A stretch of 64,000 bases of DNA, from positions 620,001 to 684,000 of the forward strand of contig NZ_FOQH01000002.1 of the NCBI RefSeq assembly GCF_900113695.1, in the 5' to 3' direction. The DNA comes from Albimonas pacifica. GTDB lineage: Bacteria; Pseudomonadota; Alphaproteobacteria; Rhodobacterales; Rhodobacteraceae. The notes under the pieces were generated by a model, which had not been told where the DNA came from, did not search any database, and saw nothing but the letters and a program-made list of their open reading frames with translations. Of this stretch, positions 51,412-61,391 are shown in pieces (positions within the stretch are counted from its first letter, which is position 1; every line of letters starts with the position of its first letter). The position numbers were made by a program, and so were the translations under genes.

Positions 51412-53853
51412 TTGGACACGTCCGCCGACAGCCCGACCCCCGCCGCTTCGGAAGCTCACGTCGCCCAGAAGATCGCCCGGCTGATCGCCGAGGAGATCGG
51501 CGCCCGCCCCCCCCAGGTCGCCGCCGCGGTGGATCTGCTGGACGGGGGGGCGACGGTTCCCTTCGTCGCCCGCTACCGCAAGGAGGTGACGGGCGGGCTC
51601 GACGACGCCCAGCTGCGCACGCTGGCCGACCGGCTGACCTACCTGCGCGAGCTGGAGGCGCGGCGCACGGCGATCCTCAAGTCGATCTCCGAGCAGGGGA
51701 AGCTGACCGACGACCTGGGCCGCGCCATCGCCGGGGCCGAGACGAAGGCGACGCTCGAGGACCTGTATCTCCCCTACAAGCCCAAGCGCCGCACCAAGGC
51801 GATGATCGCGCGGGAGAACGGGCTGGAGCCCCTGCTGCGCGCCATCCAGGAGCAGCGGGGCGCCGAGCCCGAGGCGCTGGCCGCGGCCTACGTGACCGAG
51901 GCGGTGAAGGACGTGAAGGCCGCGCTCGACGGCGCCCGCGACATCCTGGTGGAGGAGCTGGCGGAGAACGCCGACCTGCTGGGGCGGTTGCGCACGCTGA
52001 TGCAGACGACGGGCGTGGTCTCGGCGACGGTGGTTCCGGGGAAGGAGGCGGAGGGGGCCAAGTTCTCGGACTACTTCGCGCATTCGGAGAAATGGGCGAC
52101 GATGCCCTCGCACCGGGCGCTGGCGATCATGCGCGCCCAGAACGAGGAGATCGTGACCGTCGCCATCGCGCCGGAGCCCGAGACCGGCGAGGCGCAGGTG
52201 GAGGCCGCGGTCGCCGCCGCCGTGGGGATCCGGGGCGAGGGTCCCGGCGACCAGTGGCTGAAGAAGACCGCGGGCTGGGCCTGGCGGGTGAAGCTGAGCC
52301 TGACGATGTATCTCGACCTGATGGGCGAGCTGCGCCGGCGCGCGCATGAGGAAGCCATCGCGGTCTTCGCGCGCAATCTCAAGGACCTGCTGCTGGCGGC
52401 GCCGGCGGGGCCGCGGGCGACGCTGGGGCTCGACCCCGGCATCCGCACCGGGGTGAAGGCCGCGGTGGTGGATGCGACGGGCAAGCTGCTGGAGACGGCG
52501 ACGCTCTACCCGTTCCAGCCCAGGAAGGACGTGCGCGGGGCCGAGGCGAAGATCGTCGAGATGGTGCGCAGACACGGCGTCGACCTGGTCGCCATCGGCA
52601 ACGGCACCGCCTCGCGCGAGACCGAGCGGCTGGTGGCCGATGCGCTGAAGCTGCTGCCCGCGGGGGGGAAGACGCCCACCAAGGTGGTGGTGTCGGAGGC
52701 GGGGGCCTCGGTCTATTCGGCCTCCGAGCTCGCCTCGAAGGAGTTCCCGGATCTGGACGTGTCGCTGCGCGGCGCGGTCTCGATCGCGCGGCGGCTGCAG
52801 GACCCGCTGGCGGAGCTGGTGAAAATCGAGCCGAAGTCGATCGGCGTCGGCCAGTACCAGCACGACGTCGACCAGCACCGGCTGGCGAAGGCGCTGGACG
52901 GGGTGGTCGAGGATGCGGTGAACGCGGTGGGCGTGGATCTGAACACCGCCTCGGCGCCGCTGCTGGCGCGGGTGGCGGGCGTGGGGCCCTCGCTGGCGCA
53001 GAACATCGTGGGGCATCGCGACGCCAACGGCGCGTTCCCGTCCCGCAAGGCGCTGAAGAAAGTCTCGGGCCTGGGGCCCAAGGCCTTCGAGCAGTGCGCG
53101 GGCTTCCTGCGGGTGCAGGGGGGCGAGGAGCCGCTCGACGCCTCCGCCGTGCACCCCGAGGCCTACGATCTGGCGCGGGCCATCGTGAAGGCCTGCGGGC
53201 GCGACATCCGGGCGATCCAGGCCGACGGCTCGGCGCTGAAGCGGCTGGACCCCGAGGACTTCGTGACCGAGGCCTTCGGCCTGCCCACCGTGCGCGACAT
53301 CCTGGGCGAGCTGGAAAAACCCGGCCGCGACCCCCGGCCGGAGTTCAGGACGGCGTCCTTCGCCGATGGCGTGGAAGAGATCTCGGACCTGCGCGAGGGC
53401 ATGCTGCTGGAGGGCACGGTGACCAACGTGGCCGCCTTCGGCGCCTTCGTGGACATCGGCGTGCACCAGGACGGGCTGGTGCATATCAGCCAGCTCGCGG
53501 ACCGGTTCGTGAAGGACCCGCACGAGGTGGTGAAGGCCGGCGACGTCGTGAAGGTCCGGGTGATGGAGGTCGACGCGCCGCGCAAGCGCATCGCGCTCTC
53601 GATGCGCAAGCAGGCCTCGGCCGAGGACGGCGCACGGGGCGAGGCGCGCCGCGGCGGCGGTCCGCGCGACGACCGGCAGGGCCGCGGCCGCGGCCCGGGC
53701 GGGCCCGGCGGCAAGGGGCCGGACGGGCGCGGCCCGCAGGGCGGCGGCCGCGGCCCCGGCAAGGGCCCGGGCGGCGGCGGCGGCAAGCCCGCGGGCCCCG
53801 GCGAGGGCGCGCTGAGCGCGGCGCTCCTCGACGCCATGCGCAAGCGCGGCTGA
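51412..53853 (+). CDS. tex: Tex, S1-domain RNA-binding transcription accessory protein
   Basis: An 813-residue Tex protein. The N-terminal helical domain has [23 protein letters not shown], the YqgF-like core is [17 protein letters not shown], a helix-hairpin-helix region includes [16 protein letters not shown], and the S1 domain is at about 655-725 ([19 protein letters not shown]). The last 85 residues are Gly/Arg/Pro-rich and disordered. Tex binds RNA/DNA and affects transcription. Start is TTG at 51412 with GGGA upstream; no better ATG exists in frame. Divergent from the zinc operon. Confidence 0.94.
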   Translation: MDTSADSPTPAASEAHVAQKIARLIAEEIGARPPQVAAAVDLLDGGATVPFVARYRKEVTGGLDDAQLRTLADRLTYLRELEARRTAILKSISEQGKLTDDLGRAIAGAETKATLEDLYLPYKPKRRTKAMIARENGLEPLLRAIQEQRGAEPEALAAAYVTEAVKDVKAALDGARDILVEELAENADLLGRLRTLMQTTGVVSATVVPGKEAEGAKFSDYFAHSEKWATMPSHRALAIMRAQNEEIVTVAIAPEPETGEAQVEAAVAAAVGIRGEGPGDQWLKKTAGWAWRVKLSLTMYLDLMGELRRRAHEEAIAVFARNLKDLLLAAPAGPRATLGLDPGIRTGVKAAVVDATGKLLETATLYPFQPRKDVRGAEAKIVEMVRRHGVDLVAIGNGTASRETERLVADALKLLPAGGKTPTKVVVSEAGASVYSASELASKEFPDLDVSLRGAVSIARRLQDPLAELVKIEPKSIGVGQYQHDVDQHRLAKALDGVVEDAVNAVGVDLNTASAPLLARVAGVGPSLAQNIVGHRDANGAFPSRKALKKVSGLGPKAFEQCAGFLRVQGGEEPLDASAVHPEAYDLARAIVKACGRDIRAIQADGSALKRLDPEDFVTEAFGLPTVRDILGELEKPGRDPRPEFRTASFADGVEEISDLREGMLLEGTVTNVAAFGAFVDIGVHQDGLVHISQLADRFVKDPHEVVKAGDVVKVRVMEVDAPRKRIALSMRKQASAEDGARGEARRGGGPRDDRQGRGRGPGGPGGKGPDGRGPQGGGRGPGKGPGGGGGKPAGPGEGALSAALLDAMRKRG

Positions 53854-54306
53854 GGGCGCCTCCGCCGCCGGTCCTCAGGCGCGCCCCGCCTCGCGGGATC
53901 GCGCCGAACGCCCGCCCCCGGGCTCGCCCCGGGCTCGACCCGGGGCCTCTCCCCGGCCGGCGTCCTGCGTGGGCGCTGCGCGATATGGCCGACGCCGGCC
54001 CCGGGCCGGCCCGCCGGATGCGCCGCGTCGGCCGTCCCGCCCGCGGCTGGCGTTGGGCCCGCGGCGCAGGGCGGAGGCGGCGCCGGGGGGCGACCGCCGC
54101 GGGCGGCGGATGGCGCGCCGGGTCGGCGGTCGGGCGCGCGGGCGGCGACCGGGGACGCCCGCCGCGAGCGCTCCGCCCGCCCCGCGCCGCGGGCCCGCGG
54201 CCAGCCCCGGGGCGCGGCCGCCGACGCGGCGCCCCGCGGGAGGCTGGCGCGCGGTGGGCGGGGCGTGGCAGGCTCGCCGCCAGGCCCGCGCACAGGGAGA
54301 CCGCGC
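53854..54306. other. 453-bp gap with a palindromic-element arm
   Basis: No real gene is visible; open frames are short or GC-driven. At 53926-53949 there is a 24-bp arm of the dispersed element (GCCCCGGGCTCG..CCTC), preceded by a partial tandem duplicate of its left end (CCGGGCTC). Confidence 0.4.
53926..53949. repeat. Single arm of the dispersed palindromic element
   Basis: Matches the left-hand arm seen at 34750 and 38461, truncated by two bases. It is flanked on the left by a second copy of the CCGGGCTCG stretch, suggesting a small tandem duplication or deletion event. Confidence 0.6.
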
Positions 54307-54690
54307 ATGACCGACATCGAGGGCGGCTGCCTCTGCGGCGACGTCCGCATCGCCGCCTCCGGCGCGCCGTTGCGGGTGGGGCTGTGCCACTGCCTCGACT
54401 GCCGCAAGCACCACGGGGCGGCCTTCTTCGCCGCCGCGATCTTCCCCGCCGCGGCCGTCGCGGTCTCGGGCGAGACCAACGCCTTCCGGGGCCGGCGGTT
54501 CTGCCCGCGCTGCGGCTCCTCGGTGTTCTCCGTCTCGGGCGACGAGGTCGAGCTGCATCTGGGCGCGCTGGACGAACCCAGCCGCTTCGCCCCGACCTAC
54601 GAGCTCTGGACCTGCCGGCGCGAGGGCTGGCTGCCCGAGTTCCCCGGGCTGGCCAGGTTCGAGCGGGACGAGGCCCCGCCCGGGACCTGA
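54307..54690 (+). CDS. GFA-family zinc-binding protein
   Basis: A 127-residue protein of the glutathione-dependent formaldehyde-activating enzyme (GFA/CENP-V) family. The zinc Cys are in GGCLCGDVR, LCHCLDCRKHHG and FCPRCGSS. Function in most bacteria is unknown; formaldehyde-glutathione condensation is claimed for only some. ATG at 54307 after a GGGAG sequence. Confidence 0.88.
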   Translation: MTDIEGGCLCGDVRIAASGAPLRVGLCHCLDCRKHHGAAFFAAAIFPAAAVAVSGETNAFRGRRFCPRCGSSVFSVSGDEVELHLGALDEPSRFAPTYELWTCRREGWLPEFPGLARFERDEAPPGT

Positions 54691-54697
54691 CCCAGGG

Positions 54698-55576
54698 TCA
54701 GCCCGCCTCGATCGGCAGGCTCTCGTCCATCGCCCATTCGGACATCGAGGCGTCGTAGACCGCCACGTCCTCGAACCCGAGCTGGTGCTGGAGGAAGGCG
54801 TCGAGCGTCGCGGCGATGCCCCCGCCGCAGTAGTTCAGCACCCGCTTGCCGGGCGCCGCCCCCGCCGCCGCGAAGGCCGCCGCGGCGGCCTCGGGCGAGA
54901 CCAGCCGCTTGGTCTGCGGATCCACCAGCGAGCCCGCCGGCACGTTGGCCGAGCCGGGGATGCGGCCCGGGCGGCCGTAGCGGGCGTTCTGGCCCGAATG
55001 CAGGTCCGGGCTCAGCGCGTTCAGCGAACAGACCGCGCCGTCGCCGATGGCGGCCAGCATCTCGGCCTTGCCCACGAAGAGGCCGGGGCGCTCGCGCGCG
55101 GTCAGGGACCCGGCGGGGTAGTCGACGGGTTCGGTCGCGACGGGCCGGCCCTCCGCCTCCCACAGGTCGAAGCCGCCGTCGAGGATGGCGGCGTCGTCGA
55201 AGCCGATCCAGCGCAGCAGCCACCACACCCGCGTCGCCCACTGCGGGGTGCCGCGGGAGTAGAGGACCACCTTCGTCCCCTCCGAGACGCCGGCGCGGGC
55301 GAAGGCGTCGGCCAGTTCCTGCGGCGGCAGGCGCATGAAGCGGGTGGGGGCGTCGTCCTGCGAGAGCTCGTCCTGCAGGTCGAGGAAGCGGGCGCCGGGG
55401 ATGTGGCCGGTCTCGTAGTCGGCCCGGCCGCTCTCGACGCGGTAGGGGCGGCCGGTGTTCTCCTCGTAGCGCAGGTAGACGGTGCAGTCGTAGATCCGCA
55501 GGGACGGGTCGCCGAGACGGGCCTGCAGGCTCGCGCCGTCGACGATCGCCTCGGGGCGACGCCAGGAATGGGTCAT
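54698..55576 (-). CDS. Sulfurtransferase, tandem rhodanese
   Basis: A 292-residue two-domain rhodanese. First domain contains HIPGARFLDLQDELSQ, second contains RIPGSANVPAGS and the active loop YCGGGIAATLD with the catalytic Cys. The loop differs from the mercaptopyruvate type CGSGVTA seen in sseA, so thiosulfate is a more likely donor. ATG at 55576 with GGAGGAGAG. Convergent with the GFA gene. Confidence 0.88.
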   Translation of the reverse strand: MTHSWRRPEAIVDGASLQARLGDPSLRIYDCTVYLRYEENTGRPYRVESGRADYETGHIPGARFLDLQDELSQDDAPTRFMRLPPQELADAFARAGVSEGTKVVLYSRGTPQWATRVWWLLRWIGFDDAAILDGGFDLWEAEGRPVATEPVDYPAGSLTARERPGLFVGKAEMLAAIGDGAVCSLNALSPDLHSGQNARYGRPGRIPGSANVPAGSLVDPQTKRLVSPEAAAAAFAAAGAAPGKRVLNYCGGGIAATLDAFLQHQLGFEDVAVYDASMSEWAMDESLPIEAG

Positions 55577-55678
55577 GGTCTCTCCTCCGGGCCGGTCTGA
55601 GCGCCGGCGCTCCGCAGGCACCCTGCCGGGAGCGCGGCCGGGCCTCAAGAGCGACGGCCCCCCGGCCGGACGCGGGAA

Positions 55679-55705
55679 GGCCGCGCCGGGGCGTCCGGCG
55701 CGGCC
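55679..55705 (-). terminator. Hairpin after the NCS2 permease gene
   Basis: An 11-bp perfect stem (55679-55689 / 55695-55705) with a 5-nt loop lies 34-60 nt after the permease stop on the minus strand. No T-run of note. Probable end of the purine operon transcript. Confidence 0.5.
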
Positions 55706-55738
55706 TGCGGTTTCGTCCGGGGCCCCGGGGGGGCCGGG

Positions 55739-57346
55739 TCACTCGGCGGGCGTCGGGCGGCCCTGCGGGGGGACCTCGTCGACGGCGGCGCCGCTCCTCT
55801 CGGCGGCCTTGTCGCCCATCGCCAGCGGGTAGATCAGGAAGAAGGCCGCGGCCACCAGGTAGCCCCCCGTCGGCCCGCCCAGCGAGGGCCAGTGCAGCGC
55901 CGCGCCGTGGATGATCCCGACCGAGGACATCGCGGCGCCCGCCAGCGTGAAGCCGCCCGCCACCTTGAAGTTCCCGTCGATCAGCGAGGCGACGATCGCG
56001 CCCCACACCAGCCCCGTCAGGATCGCCCCCTGGCTGAGCGCCAGGTGGCCGGTGTAGTGCGCCCCCTGCTGGAGCAGGGCCGCGGTCAGCGCCGGATCGC
56101 CGAGCTGCGGCAGCCCCTCGACGCCGGACGCCCCCAGCGCCCCCATCAGCGAGCCCCACTTGGTGATCAGGAAATCCGAGACATGGGGCAGCATGGCGAA
56201 GCCGACGGCGGCCATGTGCTCGGGCCGGATCGACTGGGCGGTGTTGGCGATCAGCGACAGCGCCACGAAGACCAGCACCGGCGCGGCCGCGGCCACCGGC
56301 ATCAGGTCGCCCAGGAAGGCGAGCAGGCCGAAGATCGCCGCCAGCGGGATCACCACGCCCACGCCCATGACATAGCCCGCGTGCGCCCCCATCCGCTTGT
56401 AGGCCGGGTGGCCGATGTAGGCGGTGGTGGGGAAGGGCGAGCCGAAGAGCGCGCCCACCATCGTGCCCGCGCCGTCGGTGAGCTGGCACAGGGCGACGGG
56501 GTAGGGGTCGCCCGCGGCCTCGGCGCTTTCGACGTTGTTCATGGTCTCGATGAAGTTGTAGATCTGCACCGGGATCAGGACGAGGAACAGCTCGGGGTTC
56601 GCCCACAGATGCTGCACGCCGGCGACGAGATCGCCGAACCAGGGCAGCGGCGGGTAGAAGCCCAGGCCCTCGACCGAGATCGTCGACTCGCCCAGGACCA
56701 TCGCGATCAGCACGCCGACCACCAGCGCCAGGAGGCCGGCGGGCATGTCGAAGGGCAGCCTGAAGCGCCCCACCAGCCCCCACAGGATGATGGCGAGCGA
56801 GGCGAAGCCGACCAGCGGCTTCTCGAACACCTCCGCCAGGGGCACGGCGCCGATGTAGACCAGCGCGATGCCGCACAGCGTGCCGAGCATGCCCGCGCGC
56901 GGGGTGACGGCCTTCAGCATCGGGCCGACGACGGCGCCGAGCGCGGCGACGATGCCGCCGATGAAGCCCGCGCCGATGCCAACCTGCCAGGCCAGCAGCG
57001 GGTCCTGCGTCGCCCAGTAGATCGGGCCGATCACGCCGAAGAGGTAGACGAACATCACCGGGGTCGAGATGCCGTAGGGCAGGGCGGTGACGTCGCGCCC
57101 CGCCTTCGCCGCGGCGCGTTTCGCGAGCCAGGTGTAGACGACGACCCCGAAGACGATCGCCACCGCCGCGCCGGGCAGGATCCGCCCGAAGACGATCTCG
57201 CCCGGCATCCCGAACACGAAGCGGCAGATGCCCGAGAGCACCAGCAGGTTGATCAGGTTGTCGGTGAACAGGGCCCAGAAGGCGCTGTAGTCGCTCTTGT
57301 GGAACAGCTTGTAGCTGTAGCTAGCTCCCGGCGGGGTGGCGCTCAC
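55739..57346 (-). CDS. NCS2-family purine permease
   Basis: A 535-residue transporter with about 12-14 hydrophobic helices. DVTALPYGISTPVMFVYLFG and NNVESAEAAGDP are typical of NCS2/AzgA-like nucleobase transporters. It probably imports xanthine, hypoxanthine or guanine in symport with protons. Start is GTG at 57346 with GAGGAG upstream. Its 5' end overlaps the 3' end of the Mo hydroxylase gene by 26 bp, so both are in one operon. Confidence 0.87.
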   Translation of the reverse strand: MSATPPGASYSYKLFHKSDYSAFWALFTDNLINLLVLSGICRFVFGMPGEIVFGRILPGAAVAIVFGVVVYTWLAKRAAAKAGRDVTALPYGISTPVMFVYLFGVIGPIYWATQDPLLAWQVGIGAGFIGGIVAALGAVVGPMLKAVTPRAGMLGTLCGIALVYIGAVPLAEVFEKPLVGFASLAIILWGLVGRFRLPFDMPAGLLALVVGVLIAMVLGESTISVEGLGFYPPLPWFGDLVAGVQHLWANPELFLVLIPVQIYNFIETMNNVESAEAAGDPYPVALCQLTDGAGTMVGALFGSPFPTTAYIGHPAYKRMGAHAGYVMGVGVVIPLAAIFGLLAFLGDLMPVAAAAPVLVFVALSLIANTAQSIRPEHMAAVGFAMLPHVSDFLITKWGSLMGALGASGVEGLPQLGDPALTAALLQQGAHYTGHLALSQGAILTGLVWGAIVASLIDGNFKVAGGFTLAGAAMSSVGIIHGAALHWPSLGGPTGGYLVAAAFFLIYPLAMGDKAAERSGAAVDEVPPQGRPTPAE

Positions 57347-60263
57347 GATCGGTCTCCTCGGTCCTGAAGTCTGGCTGGGTGAAATCGGGCTCCGCCGCGC
57401 GGGCGCGCATCGCCGCGTGGATCCGGTCGGCGAGGAAGGGCGTGGCGGTCATCCGCAGGCCCGTCGCGTCGCGGATGGCCGAGGCGAGGGCGGCGGCGAC
57501 GGGGTTGAAGGGGCTCTCGGACATCGACTTGGCGCCGAGCGGCCCGAGGCGGTCGTGGGTCCGGGCGAAATGCACCTCGGTCACGGGAAGGTCGCCCATC
57601 GCGGGCAGGCGGTAGCCGCGGAAGGCGGGCGTCTCGACCCGGCCCTCGCCGTCGAGACGCACCTCCTCCCACAGGGCGGCGCCGATCGCCTGGGCGACGC
57701 CGCCCTCGATCTGGCCGCGGCACTGGCGGGGGTTCACCACGAAGCCCGCGTCGGCGGCGTGGACCGAGCGCAGGATCTTCAGCGTGCCGTAGCGGCGGTG
57801 CACCGCCACCACGAAGCCCTGCACGTTGAAGGCGACCGAGCGCGGCGTGCCGTCCGCGCGGCCCTCGGCCGAGACGCCCGCCAGCGTCGAGAGGCGCACC
57901 GTGCGCCGGCCGTCGGTGACCCCGCCGGCGCCCAGCACGCATTCCTCGACCGCCGCCCCCAGCCGCTCGGCCGCCGCCCGGCGCAGGGCGTCGGCGAGCG
58001 CCTGCGCCGCGCGCAGCGTCGCCTGCCCCGCCACCACCGTGCCGGTCGAGCCGAAGGCGCCGGTGTCGTGCGCGCCGAGGTCCGTATCCGACTGCTGCAG
58101 CCGGATCCGGTCGGGCGAGACCCCCAGCGCCTGCGCCGCGATCTGCACGTGCACCGTCGAGGTCCCGGCGCCGAACTCCGCCGTGCCGACCGTGAGGAGA
58201 TAATGCTCCCCGTCCAGCGCGATGCGGCTGTGGGCGACATGGCCGCGCGGGGGGATGGTGTCGATCATCCCCACCGCCATGCCCCGCCCCACCAGCCAGT
58301 CGCCGGCGGCGCCTTCCCCGGCGCCCCCGACGGCCGGCCGCTCGCCGGAGACCCCCTCCCCGGGGCCCCCGACGGCGGGAGGCGTCGCCCCAGCGGACGC
58401 CTCCCCGACCGGCGCCGCCCCAGACGGCGCCGGGCCCGGCCGCTCCCCAGCGGCGCGGGCGACGGGGGGCCGCCTCCCAGCGGGCGCCCCCCCGATGCGA
58501 TGATCTTCGGCCAGGGCGCGCTCGACCCGGTCCAGGCACTGGTCGAGCCCGTAGCTGCCGAACTCGACGTCGTGGGGGCCCGCGTCGAGCGACACCATCG
58601 GGTCGCCCGGGACCACCACGTTGCGCCGGCGGAAGGCGAAGGGATCCATGCCCAGCCGGCGGGCGAGTTCGTCCATCGCGCTCTCGACCGCGAAACCGGT
58701 CTGGCTGAGGCCGTAGCCCCGGAACGCGCCCGACGGGACCTGGTTGGTGTAGACCGCCCAGCCGTCGATCTTCTTGTTGGGGCAGCGGTAGAGCGCCACG
58801 GCCTCGCCGGCCGCGTGGAACAGCACCCCCGGCGCGTGGTTGCCGTAGGCGCCGGTGTCTGCGACGATCCGCATCTCGATCGCGGTCAGCGCGCCGTCGG
58901 CCTTCGCCCCGACCTTCACCCGCACCTTCATCGGGTGGCGGGTGGTGGTCATGGTGAACTGCTCGGCGCGGGTCAGCTCCAGCTTCGCGGGCCGGCCGGT
59001 GCGCAGGACGGCGAGGGCCACCAGGTCCTCGACCAGCATCTCCTGCTTGCCGCCGAAGCCGCCGCCCACGCGCCCGCAGACCACCCGCACCCGTTCCGGG
59101 GGCAGGTCGTAGAGCCGGGCCAGCGCGTCGCGGGTCAGGAACGGGGTCTGGGAGGAGGTGCGGATCACCAGCCGCCCGTTGCGGATCCAGCCGACGGCGC
59201 CGTGGGTCTCGAGCTGGGCGTGGCTGACCCGCTGGCTTTCGTAGACGCCCTCGTGGATCGCGTCGGCCTCGGCGAAGCCCGCGGCGACGTCGCCGACGCC
59301 GCCGTGGACCTCGGCCGCGACGTTGCGCGCGGGGTCGGCGATGCGCGAGACGGCGGCCGGCTTGTCGTGGATCACCGGGGCGCCGGGGGCCATCGCCGCC
59401 TCGGGGTCGAAGACCGCGGGCAGGATCTCGTAGTCCACCGCGATCAGGTCGCGGGCGCGCTCGGCGGCGGCCTCGGTCTCGGCCACCACCGCGGCCACGC
59501 GCTGGCCGGCGAAGCGGATCACCGGGTCGAGCACGCGGGTGTCGTCCACGTCGTCGAGCGGGTTCTCGTGCCGCGCGGTCGAGAAGCAGGCCGCCGGCGC
59601 GTCGCGGTGGGTCAGCACCGCCAGCACGCCGGGAACCGCCATCGCCGCGGCGACGTCGATGCGCCGGATCCGGGCCGAGGCGTGGGGGCTCTGCAGGACC
59701 TTGATGTGGCTCAGCCGCTCGACCGCCACGTCCATCGTGAAGCGCGCGGTCCCGTCGACCACGCCGCGGCCTCCCGGGGCCTGCACGTCGCGCGAACCGG
59801 CGGCGGGGATCTCGCCCTGCACCGCCTCGCGGATCGCGCGGTAGCCGGTGCAGCGGCAGAGGTTGCCCTTCAGCAGCCGGTCCGGCCGCGCGCGCTGCGC
59901 GGGGTCGAGGGCCGCGGCGGTCATCACCATGCCCGGCGTGCAGAAGCCGCACTGGAAGGCCTGGGCGTCGAGGAACCGCTGCTGGACCGGGTGCAGGCGC
60001 CCGCAGCAGGAGAGCCCCTCGATCGTGGTCACCTCGCGCCCCTCGGCGCGGTGGGCGGGCAGCAGGCAGGCGTGCACCGGCCGGCCGTCGAGATGCACCG
60101 TGCAGGCGCCGCAGTCGCCGGAATCGCAGCCCTTCTTGACGCCGAAGCGGCCCTGCTCGCGCAGGAAGGTGCGCAGGCACTGGCCGGGACGGGGCGTCGC
60201 GTCGATCGTCTCGCCGTCGATGCGGAACGTGGCGGGCTGGAAGCTCGTGGGCTGGAAGCTCAT
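57321..60263 (-). CDS. Molybdenum hydroxylase, [2Fe-2S] and Moco domains fused (XdhD-like)
   Basis: A 980-residue xanthine dehydrogenase family enzyme. Residues 10-165 hold two [2Fe-2S] sites: CDSGDCGAC for the ferredoxin-type cluster and CGFCTPG plus CRCTGY for the second. The remainder is the Moco domain, with GGGFGGKQE (the Q/G loop), GAFRGYG and GAKSMSESP. Separate FAD subunit plus fused FeS-Moco is the XdhD/YgfM layout rather than the classical XdhAB. Purine hydroxylation is likely from the adjacent purine permease. A low-complexity insertion lies between residues about 590 and 655. Start ATG at 60263. Confidence 0.9.
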   Translation of the reverse strand: MSFQPTSFQPATFRIDGETIDATPRPGQCLRTFLREQGRFGVKKGCDSGDCGACTVHLDGRPVHACLLPAHRAEGREVTTIEGLSCCGRLHPVQQRFLDAQAFQCGFCTPGMVMTAAALDPAQRARPDRLLKGNLCRCTGYRAIREAVQGEIPAAGSRDVQAPGGRGVVDGTARFTMDVAVERLSHIKVLQSPHASARIRRIDVAAAMAVPGVLAVLTHRDAPAACFSTARHENPLDDVDDTRVLDPVIRFAGQRVAAVVAETEAAAERARDLIAVDYEILPAVFDPEAAMAPGAPVIHDKPAAVSRIADPARNVAAEVHGGVGDVAAGFAEADAIHEGVYESQRVSHAQLETHGAVGWIRNGRLVIRTSSQTPFLTRDALARLYDLPPERVRVVCGRVGGGFGGKQEMLVEDLVALAVLRTGRPAKLELTRAEQFTMTTTRHPMKVRVKVGAKADGALTAIEMRIVADTGAYGNHAPGVLFHAAGEAVALYRCPNKKIDGWAVYTNQVPSGAFRGYGLSQTGFAVESAMDELARRLGMDPFAFRRRNVVVPGDPMVSLDAGPHDVEFGSYGLDQCLDRVERALAEDHRIGGAPAGRRPPVARAAGERPGPAPSGAAPVGEASAGATPPAVGGPGEGVSGERPAVGGAGEGAAGDWLVGRGMAVGMIDTIPPRGHVAHSRIALDGEHYLLTVGTAEFGAGTSTVHVQIAAQALGVSPDRIRLQQSDTDLGAHDTGAFGSTGTVVAGQATLRAAQALADALRRAAAERLGAAVEECVLGAGGVTDGRRTVRLSTLAGVSAEGRADGTPRSVAFNVQGFVVAVHRRYGTLKILRSVHAADAGFVVNPRQCRGQIEGGVAQAIGAALWEEVRLDGEGRVETPAFRGYRLPAMGDLPVTEVHFARTHDRLGPLGAKSMSESPFNPVAAALASAIRDATGLRMTATPFLADRIHAAMRARAAEPDFTQPDFRTEETDRERHPAGS
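58290..58498 (-). repeat. Low-complexity in-frame insertion in the Moco domain
   Basis: About 65 residues of Gly/Pro/Ala/Arg-rich sequence, including near repeats of PAVGG-GEG, interrupt the conserved domain just before WLVGRGMAVGM. GC content is visibly higher than in the rest of the gene. The frame stays open and both flanks are conserved, so it is a tolerated expansion, probably a surface loop. Confidence 0.65.
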
Positions 60264-61087
60264 CGGGGCGACCCCAGCTCCGCCGCGATCTCGGCGGCGA
60301 ACTCGCCCGAGACGGCGCGCCGCCAGGCGGGCGCGCCGTGGAGGTCGTCGAACCACTGGCCCTCGGCCGCCGCGTCCACCGCCGCCGCCGCCTCGGCGGG
60401 GGAGGGCAGGGCCGCGAAGGCGACCCGGACCGGCCGCCGCACGGCGCCGGTCAGGGTCAGGTCGAGCCCCGCCTCGCTCCGCGTGCCGATCATCAGCGCC
60501 CCGGTGCGCCCCATCGGCGACAGCGAGATCCGCCGGAACGCCGCCCGCCGGCGCAGCCGCCCGGCCGGGATGCGGACCGCGCGCAGCAGCTCGCCCGGCG
60601 CCAGCGCCGTGCGCTGCGGGCCCTGCACGAAGTCGAGCGCGGGGACCTCCCGCTCGGCGCCGTCGCGCCCGATGATCCGGCAGACCCCGTCGAGCGACGC
60701 GGTCAGCGCGATTATCGGCCCGGCCGGCAGGCCCATGCACAGGTTGCCGCCGACGGTGGCGACGTTCCAGATCTTGAACGAGGCGAGGAACGCCCGGCAG
60801 CAGCGGCCGATCAGGGCGGCGGCCCGCCAGTCGGGCGGCGCCTCGAACGCGTCCAGCTCGGCGACGGTGCAGGTGGCGGCGATCTCCAGCCCCTCGGGCG
60901 TGACGGTCAGCGGCGGCCAGCCGGCCCGCTCCAGGTCCACGAGGCGGCGCAGGCCGGGCTGAGGCTCCGAGAACAGCCAGGTGCCGCCGGCGAGCCAGGC
61001 CTCGCCCTCGGCCAGCCGCCCCGCCCGCGCGGCCACCGCCGCCGGACCCTCGGGCCGCTCCAGCGCCTCGACGCCGTTCAGATCCAT
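60260..61087 (-). CDS. FAD-binding subunit of molybdenum hydroxylase (YgfM-like)
   Basis: A 275-residue CoxM/XdhB-type FAD subunit. EAWLAGGTWLFSE and IWNVATVGGNLCMGLPAG are the FAD pyrophosphate-binding and adenine-binding segments. Its stop overlaps the start of the XdhD-like gene (ATGA at 60260-60263). It carries electrons from the FeS clusters to NAD or another acceptor. ATG at 61087 is chosen to give a normal N-terminus. Confidence 0.88.
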   Translation of the reverse strand: MDLNGVEALERPEGPAAVAARAGRLAEGEAWLAGGTWLFSEPQPGLRRLVDLERAGWPPLTVTPEGLEIAATCTVAELDAFEAPPDWRAAALIGRCCRAFLASFKIWNVATVGGNLCMGLPAGPIIALTASLDGVCRIIGRDGAEREVPALDFVQGPQRTALAPGELLRAVRIPAGRLRRRAAFRRISLSPMGRTGALMIGTRSEAGLDLTLTGAVRRPVRVAFAALPSPAEAAAAVDAAAEGQWFDDLHGAPAWRRAVSGEFAAEIAAELGSPR

Positions 61088-61391
61088 TCGCCCACGCCTC
61101 CGCCGCGCGGCGCCGCGCAGGCGCCGCCGGTCCCAACCGTCGTCGGTCTTTCCGAATTCCCTCGCGCCGGGCCCCTCGACCCGGCCGCCGCGGCGCCCCT
61201 GGCGTCCGTCGACCCGTTCATAATAGCGCAGGCTTGAGAATTTGATATTTTCAATAAGAGATCGGTATGATGCCGGACCGGCAACACTCCCCGACAGTTC
61301 CCATGCCGGCAACACCCGCCCCCGGCGCGCCGCGCCGGCAACACCCGCTCCCGGCGCGCCGCGCCGGCGACCCCTGCCAAGAGCCCCCCCG
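61088..61391. promoter_or_regulatory. Divergent promoter region with LysR-type dyad and 29-bp repeats
   Basis: The 304-bp space between the xdh operon and its LysR regulator contains an AT-rich dyad at 61234-61254 that starts TTGA and ends TCAA, with 16 of 21 symmetric positions. This is the shape of a LysR operator. Closer to the LysR gene there are two full copies and one partial copy of a 29-bp repeat (61305-61333, 61334-61362, 61363-61378). Confidence 0.6.

Noticed and set aside
53969-54310. Possible small gene between tex and the GFA gene
   Set aside because: Arg/Gly/Ala-rich composition typical of noncoding GC-rich DNA, no ribosome-binding site, no similarity to any fold.
57321-61136. 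A longer fusion of the XdhD-like protein with the FAD subunit
   Set aside because: The FAD subunit is in another frame and ends with an ATGA overlap at 60260-60263; the apparent N-terminal extension is a shadow.
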